Of a stretch of DNA of 64,000 nucleotides, positions 1 through 9,534 are shown piece after piece; positions within the stretch are counted from its first letter, which is position 1; the number at the start of each line of letters is the position of its first letter. Location of the stretch: positions 215,146,070-215,210,069 of the forward strand of contig CM022299.1 in the NCBI GenBank assembly GCA_011799875.1, written 5' to 3'. Under the pieces are notes generated by a model. That model ran no database searches, was not told the origin of the DNA, and was given only the letters and a program-made list of their open reading frames with translations. Both the position numbers and the translations under genes were made by a program. This stretch comes from Thinopyrum elongatum (Eukaryota > Streptophyta > Magnoliopsida > Poales > Poaceae).

Positions 1-951
1 CGCGATCAGCCTCGTGAGGACCGCTGGCAGGGCCAGCCTCGCGAGGGCCCCTGGAGAGAGCAGCCTTGTGAGGACCGTCCTCAGGGCAATGCCGGCCTTC
101 CTCCGCTGCCGCCACCACCAAGAAGGAATGATGACCACCACCAGGACGAGGGGGCTGGGGGCTTCCAGGAGCCTCGTGCCATCGCCTGCATCCTGGGCGG
201 TGCTCAAGCCCCTGCCTCTCATCGCATCTTCAAGCAGTTTGCTCGTGAGGTGAACGCGGCCCTCCCCAAGCTCGAGGCAACGCGTCCGCTCAGGTGGTCC
301 AAGTGCACCATCACCTTCAGCCCATCCGATCAGCTCAAGTGTGCGGCAACTGCCGGCGCTCTCCCGATGCTCTGCTCGCCTACCATCAGCAACGTGCTCG
401 TCACCAAGACTCTCATCGATGGTGGTGCGGGGCTCGATGTTCTCTCCATCGAGACATTCGACCGACTCCAGGTGCCCTACGACCAGCTGCAGCCTACCAA
501 GCCTTTCTCAGGAGTGACCGACGGCTCCACCACCCCGATAGGGTAGATCCTCCTCCCTGTCACCTTCGACAAGCGCGACAACTACCGCACCGAGCTCATC
601 GACTTCGACGTCGCCCACATTCGCCTTCCATACAACGCCATCATTGGGTATCCGGCCCTGGCCAAGTTCATGGCGGTGACTCATCATGGTTACAATGTCC
701 TCAAGATGCCAGGGAGCTGCGGCGTCATCACGGTCGCCTGCGAGGAGAAGGACGTGGTGTGCTCTCTCGAGCGCACCTACCAGGCTGCGGCGATCGAGAA
801 CCCAGACGATGAAGGCGCCGTCTACCCTCCTGAGGCTGTCCCCAAGAAGAAGAAGCAGCTGCTCTGCCAAGGACCTCAGGAGAGCGGGGTGTCCAGCGGC
901 ACCACCTCAGGCCCTGTGCCCACTGACGGGGCGCCTCCCTCTCTTGCATAG
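1..951 (+). pseudogene. Gypsy gag C-terminus plus aspartic protease, one in-frame stop
   Basis: Frame 1 is open from base 1 to 546 and again from 547 to 951. A single TAG at 544-546 interrupts otherwise continuous coding sequence. Codons 5-30 are imperfect repeats of a QPRE-type motif of the gag basic tail. The conserved linker FKQFAREVNAALPKLE follows at about codons 77-92, then the retropepsin-like core LIDGGAGLDVLS at about codons 138-149. After the stop, the frame continues with LPYNAIIGYPALAKF, typical of the protease C-terminal part in Tat elements. The 5' end is truncated by the window edge. The first 40 codons are very GC-rich. Confidence 0.8.
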
Positions 952-1115
952 GAAGGCGCGCCCGGCGCCCCTCTCAGGCTGGGCTCGGGGGCTCTCCTCT
1001 AGAGGGCCTCTGACATGGCCAATGTCATGAGGGAGGCACTCGGGCACCACGTGGAGGCGTGCTTCAGCGCGCACTTCCTCCAGGAGGGTACAAGGCACGA
1101 GGTGCCAGGTGCTCA

Positions 1116-1430
1116 GAATTCATCACCAAGGCAATCAAGGAGCTTCAGGAGGCAAGAGCTATGCGAGGCGACCATCGCCCACCACCCGGCGCGGCTCCTT
1201 GTCCCGGCGAGGACAGCGAGCTGCGCGTCTGCGTCAACATCCCAGGGCTCAACAGGGCCGCATCTCAGGAGCGCTTCTGGCCGTCCCGCGCTGGCCAGTG
1301 CGAGGGTCCCCCTCACAGCTATGTTCACATGCCTTTGGGCTTGTCGAGCGCAGCTGCCGCACTCCAGCGCCACATGCGGGGCGTCCTGGCGGCTCATGAG
1401 GCCAGAAGCCAGGTGATCCTGTCAGAGGAG
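1116..1430 (+). pseudogene. Gypsy reverse transcriptase remnant
   Basis: In frame 3 the residues FITKAIKELQEAR, then LRVCVNIPGLNRA, then HSYVHMPLGLSSAAAALQRHM recall the start, finger and palm segments of plant Gypsy RT (usual forms resemble WRMCVDYTDLNKA and MPFGLKNAGATFQR). The segment between them, which should hold the first catalytic aspartate region, is missing, and the YxDD region is absent downstream. It is therefore an internally deleted fossil, out of frame with the protease upstream. The call rests on motif recognition only. Confidence 0.5.
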
Positions 1431-1499
1431 GAGATGGATCCTCGTGAGCCTCCCGGGCCCCCGGAGCCTTCCGAGGCTCAGGGCCTGGGCGGCTCATGA

Positions 1500-2778
1500 G
1501 GAGCGACTTCTGCAGCACGCGTCTTCAGCTACTCCAACACCTCTTCAGCAACGGTGCCAGGTGACATTTTCTAGTTTGTTCAGTTGGGGGCGCCCCTCGG
1601 GCTGAATTATCCCCAAGCCGCGTGGGTCCGTCCCTGCAGCATGTGTCATTTTGCATCTATCAGAACTAGCTCTACCTTATCTATGGGTTGATTTATGTTA
1701 TCACCTGCTTGCCTGGTGTTCTATTTCCTCCGCGGCCTCCCGCATTGCTGACCAGCCTCTTGCTCATTCCGCAACGGGGGCTACACATGCTGGCACGACG
1801 CTTGTGCTCGGCTCTGTCCCTGCAACGCTGACAAATCTGAGAGATCGAGCTCTGGCTCGCGGCTTGCCCCGCGCACGTCACCTCACCAGATCCTCAGTGC
1901 CTTCATCTTCTTGCGGAAAGATTAGCGGCAGGACAGCAAGCGCGATTATGAGTTATACTCTCCTCTCGGACTAACCCACAGGAATCCATGGAGTTTAGCC
2001 ACGGGTGGCCCCACCGGCCGTCTCTTTTCACGCAATTCGCTTGCACGTTAAAGGGGGGGCTCCTGAGCATCGCGCCTCAGGAGCTCTTACTGACTCTCCA
2101 GCCCTCACCCCCTGGCCTTGACCATGGCATCGCGACCTGGCATACCAGCGGCGGCTGAGCCTCGCTCGAGGGTCGGGACCCGAGGATGTAGAGCACCTAG
2201 ATGAGCGGGGAGAAGGGGAGGTCGGCGTGAGCCCTACCTGGAAGCATCACTGCCAAGGCACAATCAGGCGCTGCGCAAAGGAATCACTTCAAGCCTACTA
2301 AGATAAGTCACCCATGCATATCAGAGTGAACCTCATCGTCCGGTATTTTGATTCTCGCAATCTCGCTTCGGCAATGTCGCTTCCCTTTTCGGCCTCCAGG
2401 GAGCTGCTTGCACGCCAAAGGGGACCTCTTGAGCATCGCGCCTTAGGAGTTCTTACCGGACCTCTGGCCGCTCACCTCCTGGCCTTGACCACGGCATCGC
2501 GACCTGGCATACCAGCGACGGTTGAAGCCTGTCTGGGGACTGGGACCTGCCGGCATAGAGCACTAAGCTACTGCGAGAACGAAAAGGGGGAACCATGCCG
2601 AAGCAAGATACGCGGCTGTAACATCATACTAGGAATAATAAACATTGGAGCAAAAGCATTACAGTTTTTTACATACCCCCACGGGGCTTGTCGCAATTCC
2701 ACGCAGGGAAACAAAAGAAGAAAACATCAAGAGACCCCGGCCTGCGCGGCGCTGGGCATTGCCTTCCTCTCCAGAGCC
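1500..2778 (+). other. Gypsy 3' internal non-coding region with diverged direct repeat
   Basis: No convincing gene. Two segments, about 2041-2205 and 2385-2575, are diverged direct repeats about 350 bp apart. Both contain CTTGCACG, GAGCATCGCGCCT, CTGGCCTTGACCA and GCATCGCGACCTGGCATACCAGCG. The rest is GC-rich sequence of the long 3' untranslated interior typical of Tat-like elements. Confidence 0.5.
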
Positions 2779-2964
2779 CTACGCGTGGGTGTACAGAGGA
2801 AGCGGGAAGCCAGGCAGAGGCCGCTCGTACCAAGGCCGTGTCACCTCTTGCCCTTCGCCGGCGTCGTAAGGGCGGCCGAGCCTCTTCTTCGGCGGAAGTG
2901 GCCCCGGCTCCTCCCGAGGGGTTTTTCCCTTCTCCGCTGAAGAGAATCTCCTGATCGGCGCCAT
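2779..2964 (-). CDS. Antisense mini-ORF inside Gypsy 3' region, 61 aa basic protein
   Basis: The reading frame runs antisense to its host element. It starts at the ATG complementary to 2962-2964 and ends with a stop at 2779-2781. The product is 61 aa, rich in Lys, Arg and Pro, beginning MAPIRRFSSAEKGK and containing PLPPKKRLGRP, which looks like a nuclear-localisation-type cluster. I chose this start because a TATA-like CTATAAATGA lies on the same strand at 3051-3060, about 90 bp upstream, with a CT-rich leader between. Longer readings of the same frame begin upstream of the TATA box. Antisense ORFs near the 3' LTR are known in several plant LTR elements. No function is claimed. Confidence 0.45.
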   Translation of the reverse strand: MAPIRRFSSAEKGKTPREEPGPLPPKKRLGRPYDAGEGQEVTRPWYERPLPGFPLPLYTHA

Positions 2965-3050
2965 GGATGCTGCTGCAAGATGGCAAGACAAAGAAGAAGG
3001 AGCGGGCAGTGAGAAGATGGAGATGAGTGAGGGGGGCTCTGCCCCTCCCC

Positions 3051-3060
3051 TCATTTATAG
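3051..3060 (-). promoter_or_regulatory. TATA box of antisense mini-ORF
   Basis: CTATAAATGA on the minus strand, about 90 bp upstream of the antisense ATG at 2964. The region just downstream on the minus strand is pyrimidine-rich, as plant leaders often are. Confidence 0.4.
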
Positions 3061-3303
3061 CCGGAGGGAGGCCAACCGTCGGCCTCCACGATCCCACACA
3101 ATTATGGTTCTTCTCTGCATGCAGCGGAGTCTCGTTAAGTCGAACGGTTGTCGAGGCGGCATGGGGAAGTGGAGACACCCACATTCCATCAATCGCCACG
3201 CGTCGACCAAGGCCGCAGGCGGTTAGGGCCCGCGGCGCTCCGCACTTGCCTCTTGGCTTCGCCTCGAAGCCAAGTTCGAGCGCGGCTTGGGCCCTGGCGC
3301 TAC

Positions 3304-4225
3304 TGTCGGTGTTCTGGGAATGGGGGTTCCCAGACTTGCCTGCCTGTAGCCCACGGCGTGGCTCCATCAACGGCCTGGTACGGCCCAGCTTCAGCGACAA
3401 CAACTCAAGACCCTCGTGAGGGACCAAGCCTCGCGAGGCGGACGACACCAAGACCTCCACGAGGAGCGGCCTCCTCAGGCTGGCTCCTGAGGAGCGGAGA
3501 GTTCTATGCAAGCCTCACCTCATGAGGTCCGGATGACGTGAGCCATGACGACCAAGGCCAGGCGGGTGCCAGCGGGCGCAGTGTACCAGTTTCCTCTTCG
3601 GTGCTAAAGAGGCAAGCGCAGGCGCGGAGTACCGAGGAATCAACCAAAGGTTCCCATTCCCGTGCAACAAGACCAAGACCGCCAGGATGGTAGGACGGAG
3701 GTCATCACCGAGCCCACCATGGTGTCACAACCAGAGGCTTTTGCAGGCGAAGACTACTTTTGTTAGGATAGCATGTACTAGTTGTCTCCCTTCGAATTTG
3801 GCCGCTGTGGGATCCCTTCCCGCCTTTCATTTGGGAAGAGGACCAAGGCCGCTATAAGTAGGACCTAGCCACCACCGTAGAGGGGGAGTTCAGATCGGAG
3901 AGTTCACATCGCACCCCCGGACGGATCATTCAGATCACCCTCACTCCACCAGCTCACTCGAGCTCAAGAACACCTCTCCTCCGGAGGCTGTTCGCCACTG
4001 TACTAGTTCATCCTCAGCCCCTCGAGGCCAATCCACCACAAAGCAGGAGTAGGGTTTTACACCGCAAGGTGGCACGAACCTGGGTAAACTGCTGTGTCTC
4101 TTTTCCTTACAGTTCGTTGAGCTAGGCTGTGAGATTAGCAAGTAGGCAGACTGGGGAGGATGAGTTCTTCGCACGCACCCCAGAGTTCAAACCTCTCAAG
4201 GGTTTGCGGAACCCGAAATCTGACA
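3304..4225 (+). repeat. 3' LTR of plus-strand Gypsy element
   Basis: Begins TGTCGGTGTTCTGGG and ends AATCTGACA, so it has TG...CA ends with a short inverted terminal repeat (TGTCGG / CTGACA). The body matches the LTR at 5990-6874 in reverse orientation; shared blocks include GTAGGGTTTTACACCGCAAGG (4051 on plus) and GTTTGAACTCTGGGG (minus). A TATA-like GCTATAAGTAGG at about 3851-3862 sets the plus orientation. Confidence 0.8.
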
Positions 4226-5919
4226 GTGATGGTGTACTGTGACCATCTGAGGGGGCGCATGGCCTCGAGCTTCGGGATGGCCGCGTTCACCTCACGAGAA
4301 AACTGCTTGAAGACGTGGTTCAAGGCGGGCCTCACGAGGCTGATCACACCAGGGGCCATTGTGGGGCTGATCGCGCCAGCGACCCTCGCGAGGCTGGTCA
4401 CGCCAGTCCTGACGAGGGTTGCGGTTGTCCCAGCGGCCTCCTCCACGGCCGTAGCCACGGTCGCTGCGCTCGGGGAGGCAGCCCAGGCCCTCGTCTCAGA
4501 GCGCCTTGAGCTCCTGGCAGTCGTTGGTGTTGTGGGTGTGAATGTTGTGGAAGACACAGAAAGGGCGGTTATCCTTGGCTGGGTTGTCGCGGTCGCGGCC
4601 ACGCTTCAACTCGGGCTCTGCTGCCAGCACGGTGGGGCCCTTGCGCTTTGCCTCCTTGTCCTTGGCCCTCTTGTCTTCAGGACCTACGTCAGGGAGCTTG
4701 AGGAGGGAGAGACGGCCTTCTTCCGCCCTAGTGCATCTGTCCGCCAGGTTGAACATCTCCAGCGCCGTGCACAGGTCATCATGGATGGTGAGCTCCTCGC
4801 TCATCTTGACGTCCGTGACGCCCTCAGTGAATGCCGAGATGATGGCTTCGTTCGAGGCTTTCGGGATCTTGAGGCAAACGTTGGTGAAGCGTTGAATGTA
4901 CTTGCGGAGGGTTTCACCCGGCTGCTGCTTCACGCGCCGCATGTCGTTGATGGTGAGAGCATGGTCGTTGGTGCCCTGGAAGTTGGTGATGAAACGCTCG
5001 TGAAGCTCATCCCAAGAGGAGATTGTCCCCTCAGGGAGGTGCAAGAGCCAGGAGTGTGCGTCGTCCTTGAGAGCCATGGGGAACCAGTTCGCCATGACCT
5101 TGTCATTGCCATTCGCCGCCTCAATGCTCAGTGAGAAGAGCTAGAGGAACTCTGCAGGGTCCGGGGTGCCATCATAGCGCTGGGGCAGGTCTGGCTTGAA
5201 TTGCCGGGCCAAATGACTCGGCGCAGTTCTGGGGTGAAGGCGCGGCAGCCTACCACACTTACAGGCACGACCCGCGCGAGGGGAGCATCATCCTGATGCC
5301 CATGCGCTGCAGTCTCCAGAGCTGCCCGGTCTTGGTGATGGCGTGGTGGTGGGAGGAGCGCACACACGTCGTACTGCGGCTGTTGCACCACTTGGTAGCT
5401 GTCCTCATCTCGCGCCGGTGTAGGTGCCCCGCGCGGCAGGTCGCGCGGACGCGCTTTGCGCCTGGGCTCGGTGTCGGTGTTGCACAGAGGAGGAGGCGGA
5501 GGCGCGCCATGAGCTATGTCACCCGCATGGGAGGGCGGGGGACGGAGCGAGTGGGATGTCACCGGGGCCTCGCCGGTGGCGTTGACGAGCTCAGTGATGC
5601 GGCCCAGCCAGGCGTCATAGCCCTCGTTGGCGGGCGGTAGCATAGCAGCTCCTGCACCATGAGCAGCATAGCCAGCGAGTTCGCTGGCCCGCGACGAGCA
5701 TGGGAAGGCCGTGACGGGGGTGAGGGAAGGAGTGGCGGTGCGGCCATCACGCTGCACAGAGGGCGACAACGAAGAGTCCTGCCGCTCATGAGGAGCAGGG
5801 TCGGTGGCAGCGTTAGCTACGGGAGAAGCGGAGCGGCGCCGAATACCGTGGCCCATGGGCGCCGTCTGGGCGATGCGAGCGGCCCGGCGCTCGGCGCGAA
5901 CTCGGCGGGCGTCAGCCAT
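4226..5919 (-). pseudogene. Gypsy gag, frameshifted and with in-frame stops
   Basis: Starts at the ATG complementary to 5917-5919, about 70 bp after the LTR end, with an Ala/Arg-rich N-terminus. The gag core lies at about 5095-4700 (ANWFPMALKDDAHSWLLHLP, then QQPGETLRKYIQRF). A frameshift near 5210 and an in-frame TAG near 5140 separate N-terminus and core. A cysteine-histidine knuckle CVFHNIHTHNTNDC (Cx2Hx4Hx4C) lies near 4535. Downstream is a Gly/Arg-rich tail, then FKQFSREVNAAIPKLE and the break at 4226. Gag is the capsid protein that packages element RNA. Confidence 0.75.
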
Positions 5920-5989
5920 GGGGGGTGACGAAGCAGGGACGAAGCGAAGCGGAAGGGAGTTTCGACACGCCCCTACCTGGTGTGCCAAA

Positions 5990-6874
5990 TGTCGGAATCG
6001 GGGCTCCACGGACCCAACAAGGTTTGAACTCTGGGGCGTGTACGAAGATCTATCCTAGTCGTAGCCTCAAGCTCATCGCTCCATAGCTTGGCCTCTTCGA
6101 GTTCGTACGAGCAGGGAAAGAGGGGACACAACAGTTTACCCCGGTTCGGGCCACCTTGCGGTGTAAAACCCTACTCCTACTTTGTGGTGGATTCGCCTCA
6201 CGAGGAGGATGAGGATGAACTAGTACAGTGGGTGAGCAGCCTCGCGAGGGCTCACTGGACGAGAATGGATCTACCCGAAAAGGATCCCCTCTCTATGGTG
6301 GAGACTAGCCTATATTTATAGAGGCCTTGGTCGTCTTCCCTCATAGCTTAGGCGGGAAGGGATTCCACAACGGCCAATTTGAAAGGGGACAAGAGGTACA
6401 TCTTATCCTGATGAAAGGTGTTCTTCGCCTGCAAAGCTTCTGGCCATGACACATTGGTGAGCTCGGTGATGACATCCGCCCTGCCGAGCTCGTGGTCTTG
6501 GTCTCGTTGAACCAGAATGGAAACCTTTGGGGTATCCCTTGGGAACCCGCGCTGGTCCTTGCCTCCTTAGCACCAAAGAGGAAACTGTCCTCCTCTACGC
6601 CTGCTGGCGCCTGCCTGGCCTTGGTCGTCATGGCTCACGTCATCGCGAGCCTCATGAGGTGGGGTACCTACATAGAGCTCTGCTCCTCAAGAAGCAGGCT
6701 CGGGAAGCCGCCCCTCGAGAGGTCTTGGCGTCGTTCCCCTCGCGAGGCCGGGGGGCCCTCACGAGGGTCTTGCTCGCAGAGTCCTGTAACTTGGCCGTAC
6801 CGGGCCGTTGATGGGGCCACGCACTGGGCCGTAGGCAGGCAAGTCTAGGTACCCCCAATCCTAGAAAGCCGACA
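5990..6874 (-). repeat. 5' LTR of minus-strand Gypsy element
   Basis: On plus it reads TGTCGGAATCGGGG ... AGAAAGCCGACA. Orientation as minus is set by the primer-binding-type sequence just outside its left end and by a minus-strand TATA box TATAAATATA at 6311-6320. It aligns along its length, in reverse, with the LTR at 3304-4225 but with many differences, so the two are not a pair from one insertion. Confidence 0.75.
6311..6320 (-). promoter_or_regulatory. LTR promoter TATA box
   Basis: TATAAATATA on the minus strand within the 5' LTR, about 160 bp upstream of the TTTTACACCGCAAGGTGG block that is conserved between the two Gypsy LTRs. Confidence 0.4.
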
Positions 6875-7596
6875 GGCTGTACGTACGTATACACGATATA
6901 GACGGAACCACGTGACATGCTACGTCGATGGTTCTACTACGACATGTGACGCTCCTTACTCGGCCACGATTCATCGCTGCAGAGAGACGGATCGACCACT
7001 ATGTACGAACACGTTCACGACCAGATAGATAACGCTATGTATGCTTTGACTGGGTGGGTCCCAGTAGTCAGGGAGGATAAGGAGGCACCTCCTTGCGTGT
7101 GAATATATAGCTAGCGGGTCCCAGCTGTAGGGGGCGGAATCATTTTTTTCGCCCGTAATAAGGAGGCACTTCCGCGTGCAAAGATGTTGTTGGTGGGTCC
7201 CAGGTGTCAGGGGCAGGAATAAGGAGGCACTTTCTTCCATGCGAAGATATACATGGTGGGTCCCAGCTTTCAGGGGGGAATAATTTTATTTTCGCGTAAT
7301 AAGGAGGCGGTTGCATGCGTGCGTCCATGGACCTGGTGCATCCCCACTGTCAGCGTCTCCACGTACAATCCTCTTCCAATGACTCTTGTTTGTTTACCAT
7401 GTTGACCACGCCGCGTCGAGCACAACAAGGCAGTGGACGACGACGAGGCCCCGGACGGCAACGAGCCAGAGATGGGAAGACGCGGCAGTGGAGTCGCAGA
7501 TGGAGAGGTGTACGAGGGTTAACTGGTTCTGGTGTGGCGTGGTTCTGCGGTCGGCGGAGAATAAAAAGAGGTGTGGAGGGGTGGCCTGGCCGGCGG
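6875..7596. repeat. Unclassified repeat with GTGGGTCCCAG short tandem units (left part)
   Basis: No gene seen. Between about 7048 and 7310 there are four to five diverged units of roughly 70-90 bp. Each contains a TAAGGAGGCAC-like and a GGTGGGTCCCAG-like block. The segment 7312-7490 has a diverged direct copy at about 17390-17570; both contain CCATGGACCTGGTG, CTCCACRTACA and a GAGCCRGRGA block. This suggests one repeat family on both sides of Copia-1. Confidence 0.5.
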
Positions 7597-9326
7597 TGTT
7601 GGGGAACGTAGTAATTTCAAAAAAAAAATCCTACGCACACACAGGATCATGGTGATGCATAGCAACGAGAGGGGAGAGTGTGTCCACGTACCCTCGTAGA
7701 CCGAAAGCGGAAGCATTAGCATAACGCGGTTGATGTAGTCGTACGTCTTCACGATCCGACCGATCCAAGTACCGAACGTACGGCACCTCCGAGTTCAGCA
7801 CACGTTCAACTCGATGACGTCCAGCGAGCTCTGATCCAGCAAAGCTTCACATGAGAGTTTCGTCAGCACGACGGCGTGGTGACGGTGATGATGATGCTAC
7901 CGACGCAGGGCTTCGCCTAAGCACCGCTACGATATGATCGAGGTGGATTATGGTGGAGGGGGGGCACCGCACACGGCTAAGAGATCAATGATCAATTGTT
8001 GTGTCTATGGGGTGCCCCCTGGCCATGTATATAAAGGATGGAGGGAGGAGGAGGCCGGCCCTCACAGGGCGCGCCCAAGGTGTGGAGTCCTACTAGGACT
8101 CCCTAGTCCTAGTAGGATTCCACCTCCCACATGGAATAGGAAGAGGGGAAGGGAGAAGGAGAAGGAAGGAAGGGGGCGCCCCCCTTCCCTAGTCCAATTC
8201 GGACCAGTCCATGGGGAAGGGGCGCAGCCACCCTTGAGGCCTTTCTCTCCTTTCCCGTATGGCCCATTAAGGCCCAATACGAATTCCCGTAATTCTCCGG
8301 TACTCCGAAAAATACCTGAATCACTCGGAACCTTTCCGATGTCCGAATATAGCCTTCCAATATATCGATCTTTACCTCTCGACTATTTCGAGACTCCTCA
8401 TCATGTCCCCGATCTCATCCGACACTCCGAACAAACTTCGGTCATCAAATCACATAAACTCATAATACCGATCGTCACCGAACTTTAAGCGTGCGGACCC
8501 TACGGGTTCGAGAACTATGTAGACATGACCGAGACACGTCTCCGGTCAATAACCAATAGCGGAACCTGGATGCTCATATTGGCTCCCACATATTTTACGA
8601 AGATCTTTATCGGTCAAACCGCATAACAACATACGTTGTTCCCTTTGTCATCGGTATGTTACTTGCCCGAGATTCGATCGTCGGTATCTCAATACCTAGT
8701 TCAATCTCGTTACCGGCAAGTCTCTTTACTCGTTTCGTAATACATCATCCCGCAACTAACTCATTAGTTACAATGCTTGCAAGGCTTATAGTGATGTGCA
8801 TTACCGAGTGGGCCCAGAGATACCTCTCCGACAATCGGAGTGACAAATCCTAATCTCGAAATACGCCAACTCAACAAGTACCTTCGGAGACACCTGTAGA
8901 GCACCTTTATAATCACCCAGTTACGTTGTGACGTTTGGTAGCACATAAAGTGTTCCTCCGGTAAACGGGAGTTGCATAATCTCATAGTCATAGGAACATG
9001 TATAAGTCATGAAGAAAGCAATAGCAACATACTAAACGATCAAGTGCTAAGCTAACGGAATGGGTCAAGTCAATCACATCATTCTCCTAATGATGTGATC
9101 CCGTTAATCAAATGACAACTCATGTCTATGGTTAGGAAACATAACCATCTTTGATTAACGAGCTAGTCAAGTAGAGGCATACTAGTGACACTCTATTTTG
9201 TCTATGTATTCACACATGTATCAAGTTTCCGGTTAATACAATTCTAGCATGAATAATAAACATTTATCATGACATAAGGAAATAAAATAATAACTTTATT
9301 ATTGCCTCTATGGCATATTTCCTTCA
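7597..9326 (-). repeat. Copia-1 3' LTR
   Basis: The minus-strand start TGAAGG is at 9326 and the end CCCCAACA at 7597. It is nearly identical to 14491-16221. It contains the paired block AGTCCTAGTAGGACT-like near 8085-8115, with two close copies. Confidence 0.92.
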
Positions 9327-9534
9327 GTCTCCCACTTGCACTAGAGTCAATAATCTAGTTCATATCGCCATGTGATTTAACACCAATAGTTCACGTCACC
9401 ATGTGATTAACACCCATAGTTCACATCGCTATGTGACCAACACTCAAAGGGTTTACTAGAGTCAATAATCTAGTTCACATCGCCATGTGTTTAACACCCA
9501 AAGAGTACTAAGGTGTGATCAAGTTTTGCTTGTG
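9327..9534 (-). repeat. Short tandem repeats upstream of Copia-1 polypurine tract
   Basis: Three to four imperfect units of about 35-40 bp, each with a CACATNGCNATGTG palindrome and AACACCCA. They sit between pol and the 3' LTR. Copia-2 has the same arrangement at 41623-41785. Confidence 0.7.

Larger units (their letters stand above)
1..4225 (+). mobile_element. Tat-like Gypsy LTR retrotransposon, 3' part only (5' end outside window)
   Basis: The left edge enters the element in the 3' part of gag. In order there are gag/protease coding sequence, a shortened RT remnant, about 1.9 kb of GC-rich non-coding DNA with an antisense mini-ORF, and a 3' LTR ending at 4225. The protease core and RT residues resemble the Tat/Retand branch of plant Gypsy elements; this is recognition, not alignment. 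RNase H and integrase are not visible, so a large internal deletion is inferred. The next five bases (4226-4230, GTGAT) would be the target duplication if the left copy lies outside the window. The DNA right of 4225 is the gag of a related element on the other strand, so this copy probably inserted into that relative. Confidence 0.8.
4226..6874 (-). mobile_element. Second Tat-like Gypsy copy, minus strand, 5' half only
   Basis: Same family as the left-hand copy but on the opposite strand. The order on the minus strand is 5' LTR (6874 down to 5990), a primer-binding-type sequence TTTGGCACACCAGGTAGGG (5989-5971), then gag, which breaks off at 4226 exactly where the LTR of the plus-strand copy ends. 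The break lies just after the gag motif RPLRWSQYTIT, which the plus copy also contains. The rest of this element should lie left of the window, beyond the inserted copy. Confidence 0.75.

Noticed and set aside
2314..3525. Long frames on both strands in 2314-3525 (up to 280 aa)
   Set aside because: No family resemblance. They overlap each other in GC-rich non-coding element DNA, and only the short antisense frame has a promoter-like context.
4160..5134. 324-aa plus-strand frame
   Set aside because: It is the antisense shadow of the minus-strand gag, with no promoter or motif of its own.
5990..6874. LTR on plus paired with 3304-4225 as one element with inverted LTRs
   Set aside because: LTR pairs are always direct. 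Primer-binding sequence and TATA orientation assign the two LTRs to different copies.
7934..8488. 184-aa frame repeated at 14828-15352
   Set aside because: It lies in the Copia-1 LTRs, antisense to the element, and crosses the LTR promoter. No sign of coding.
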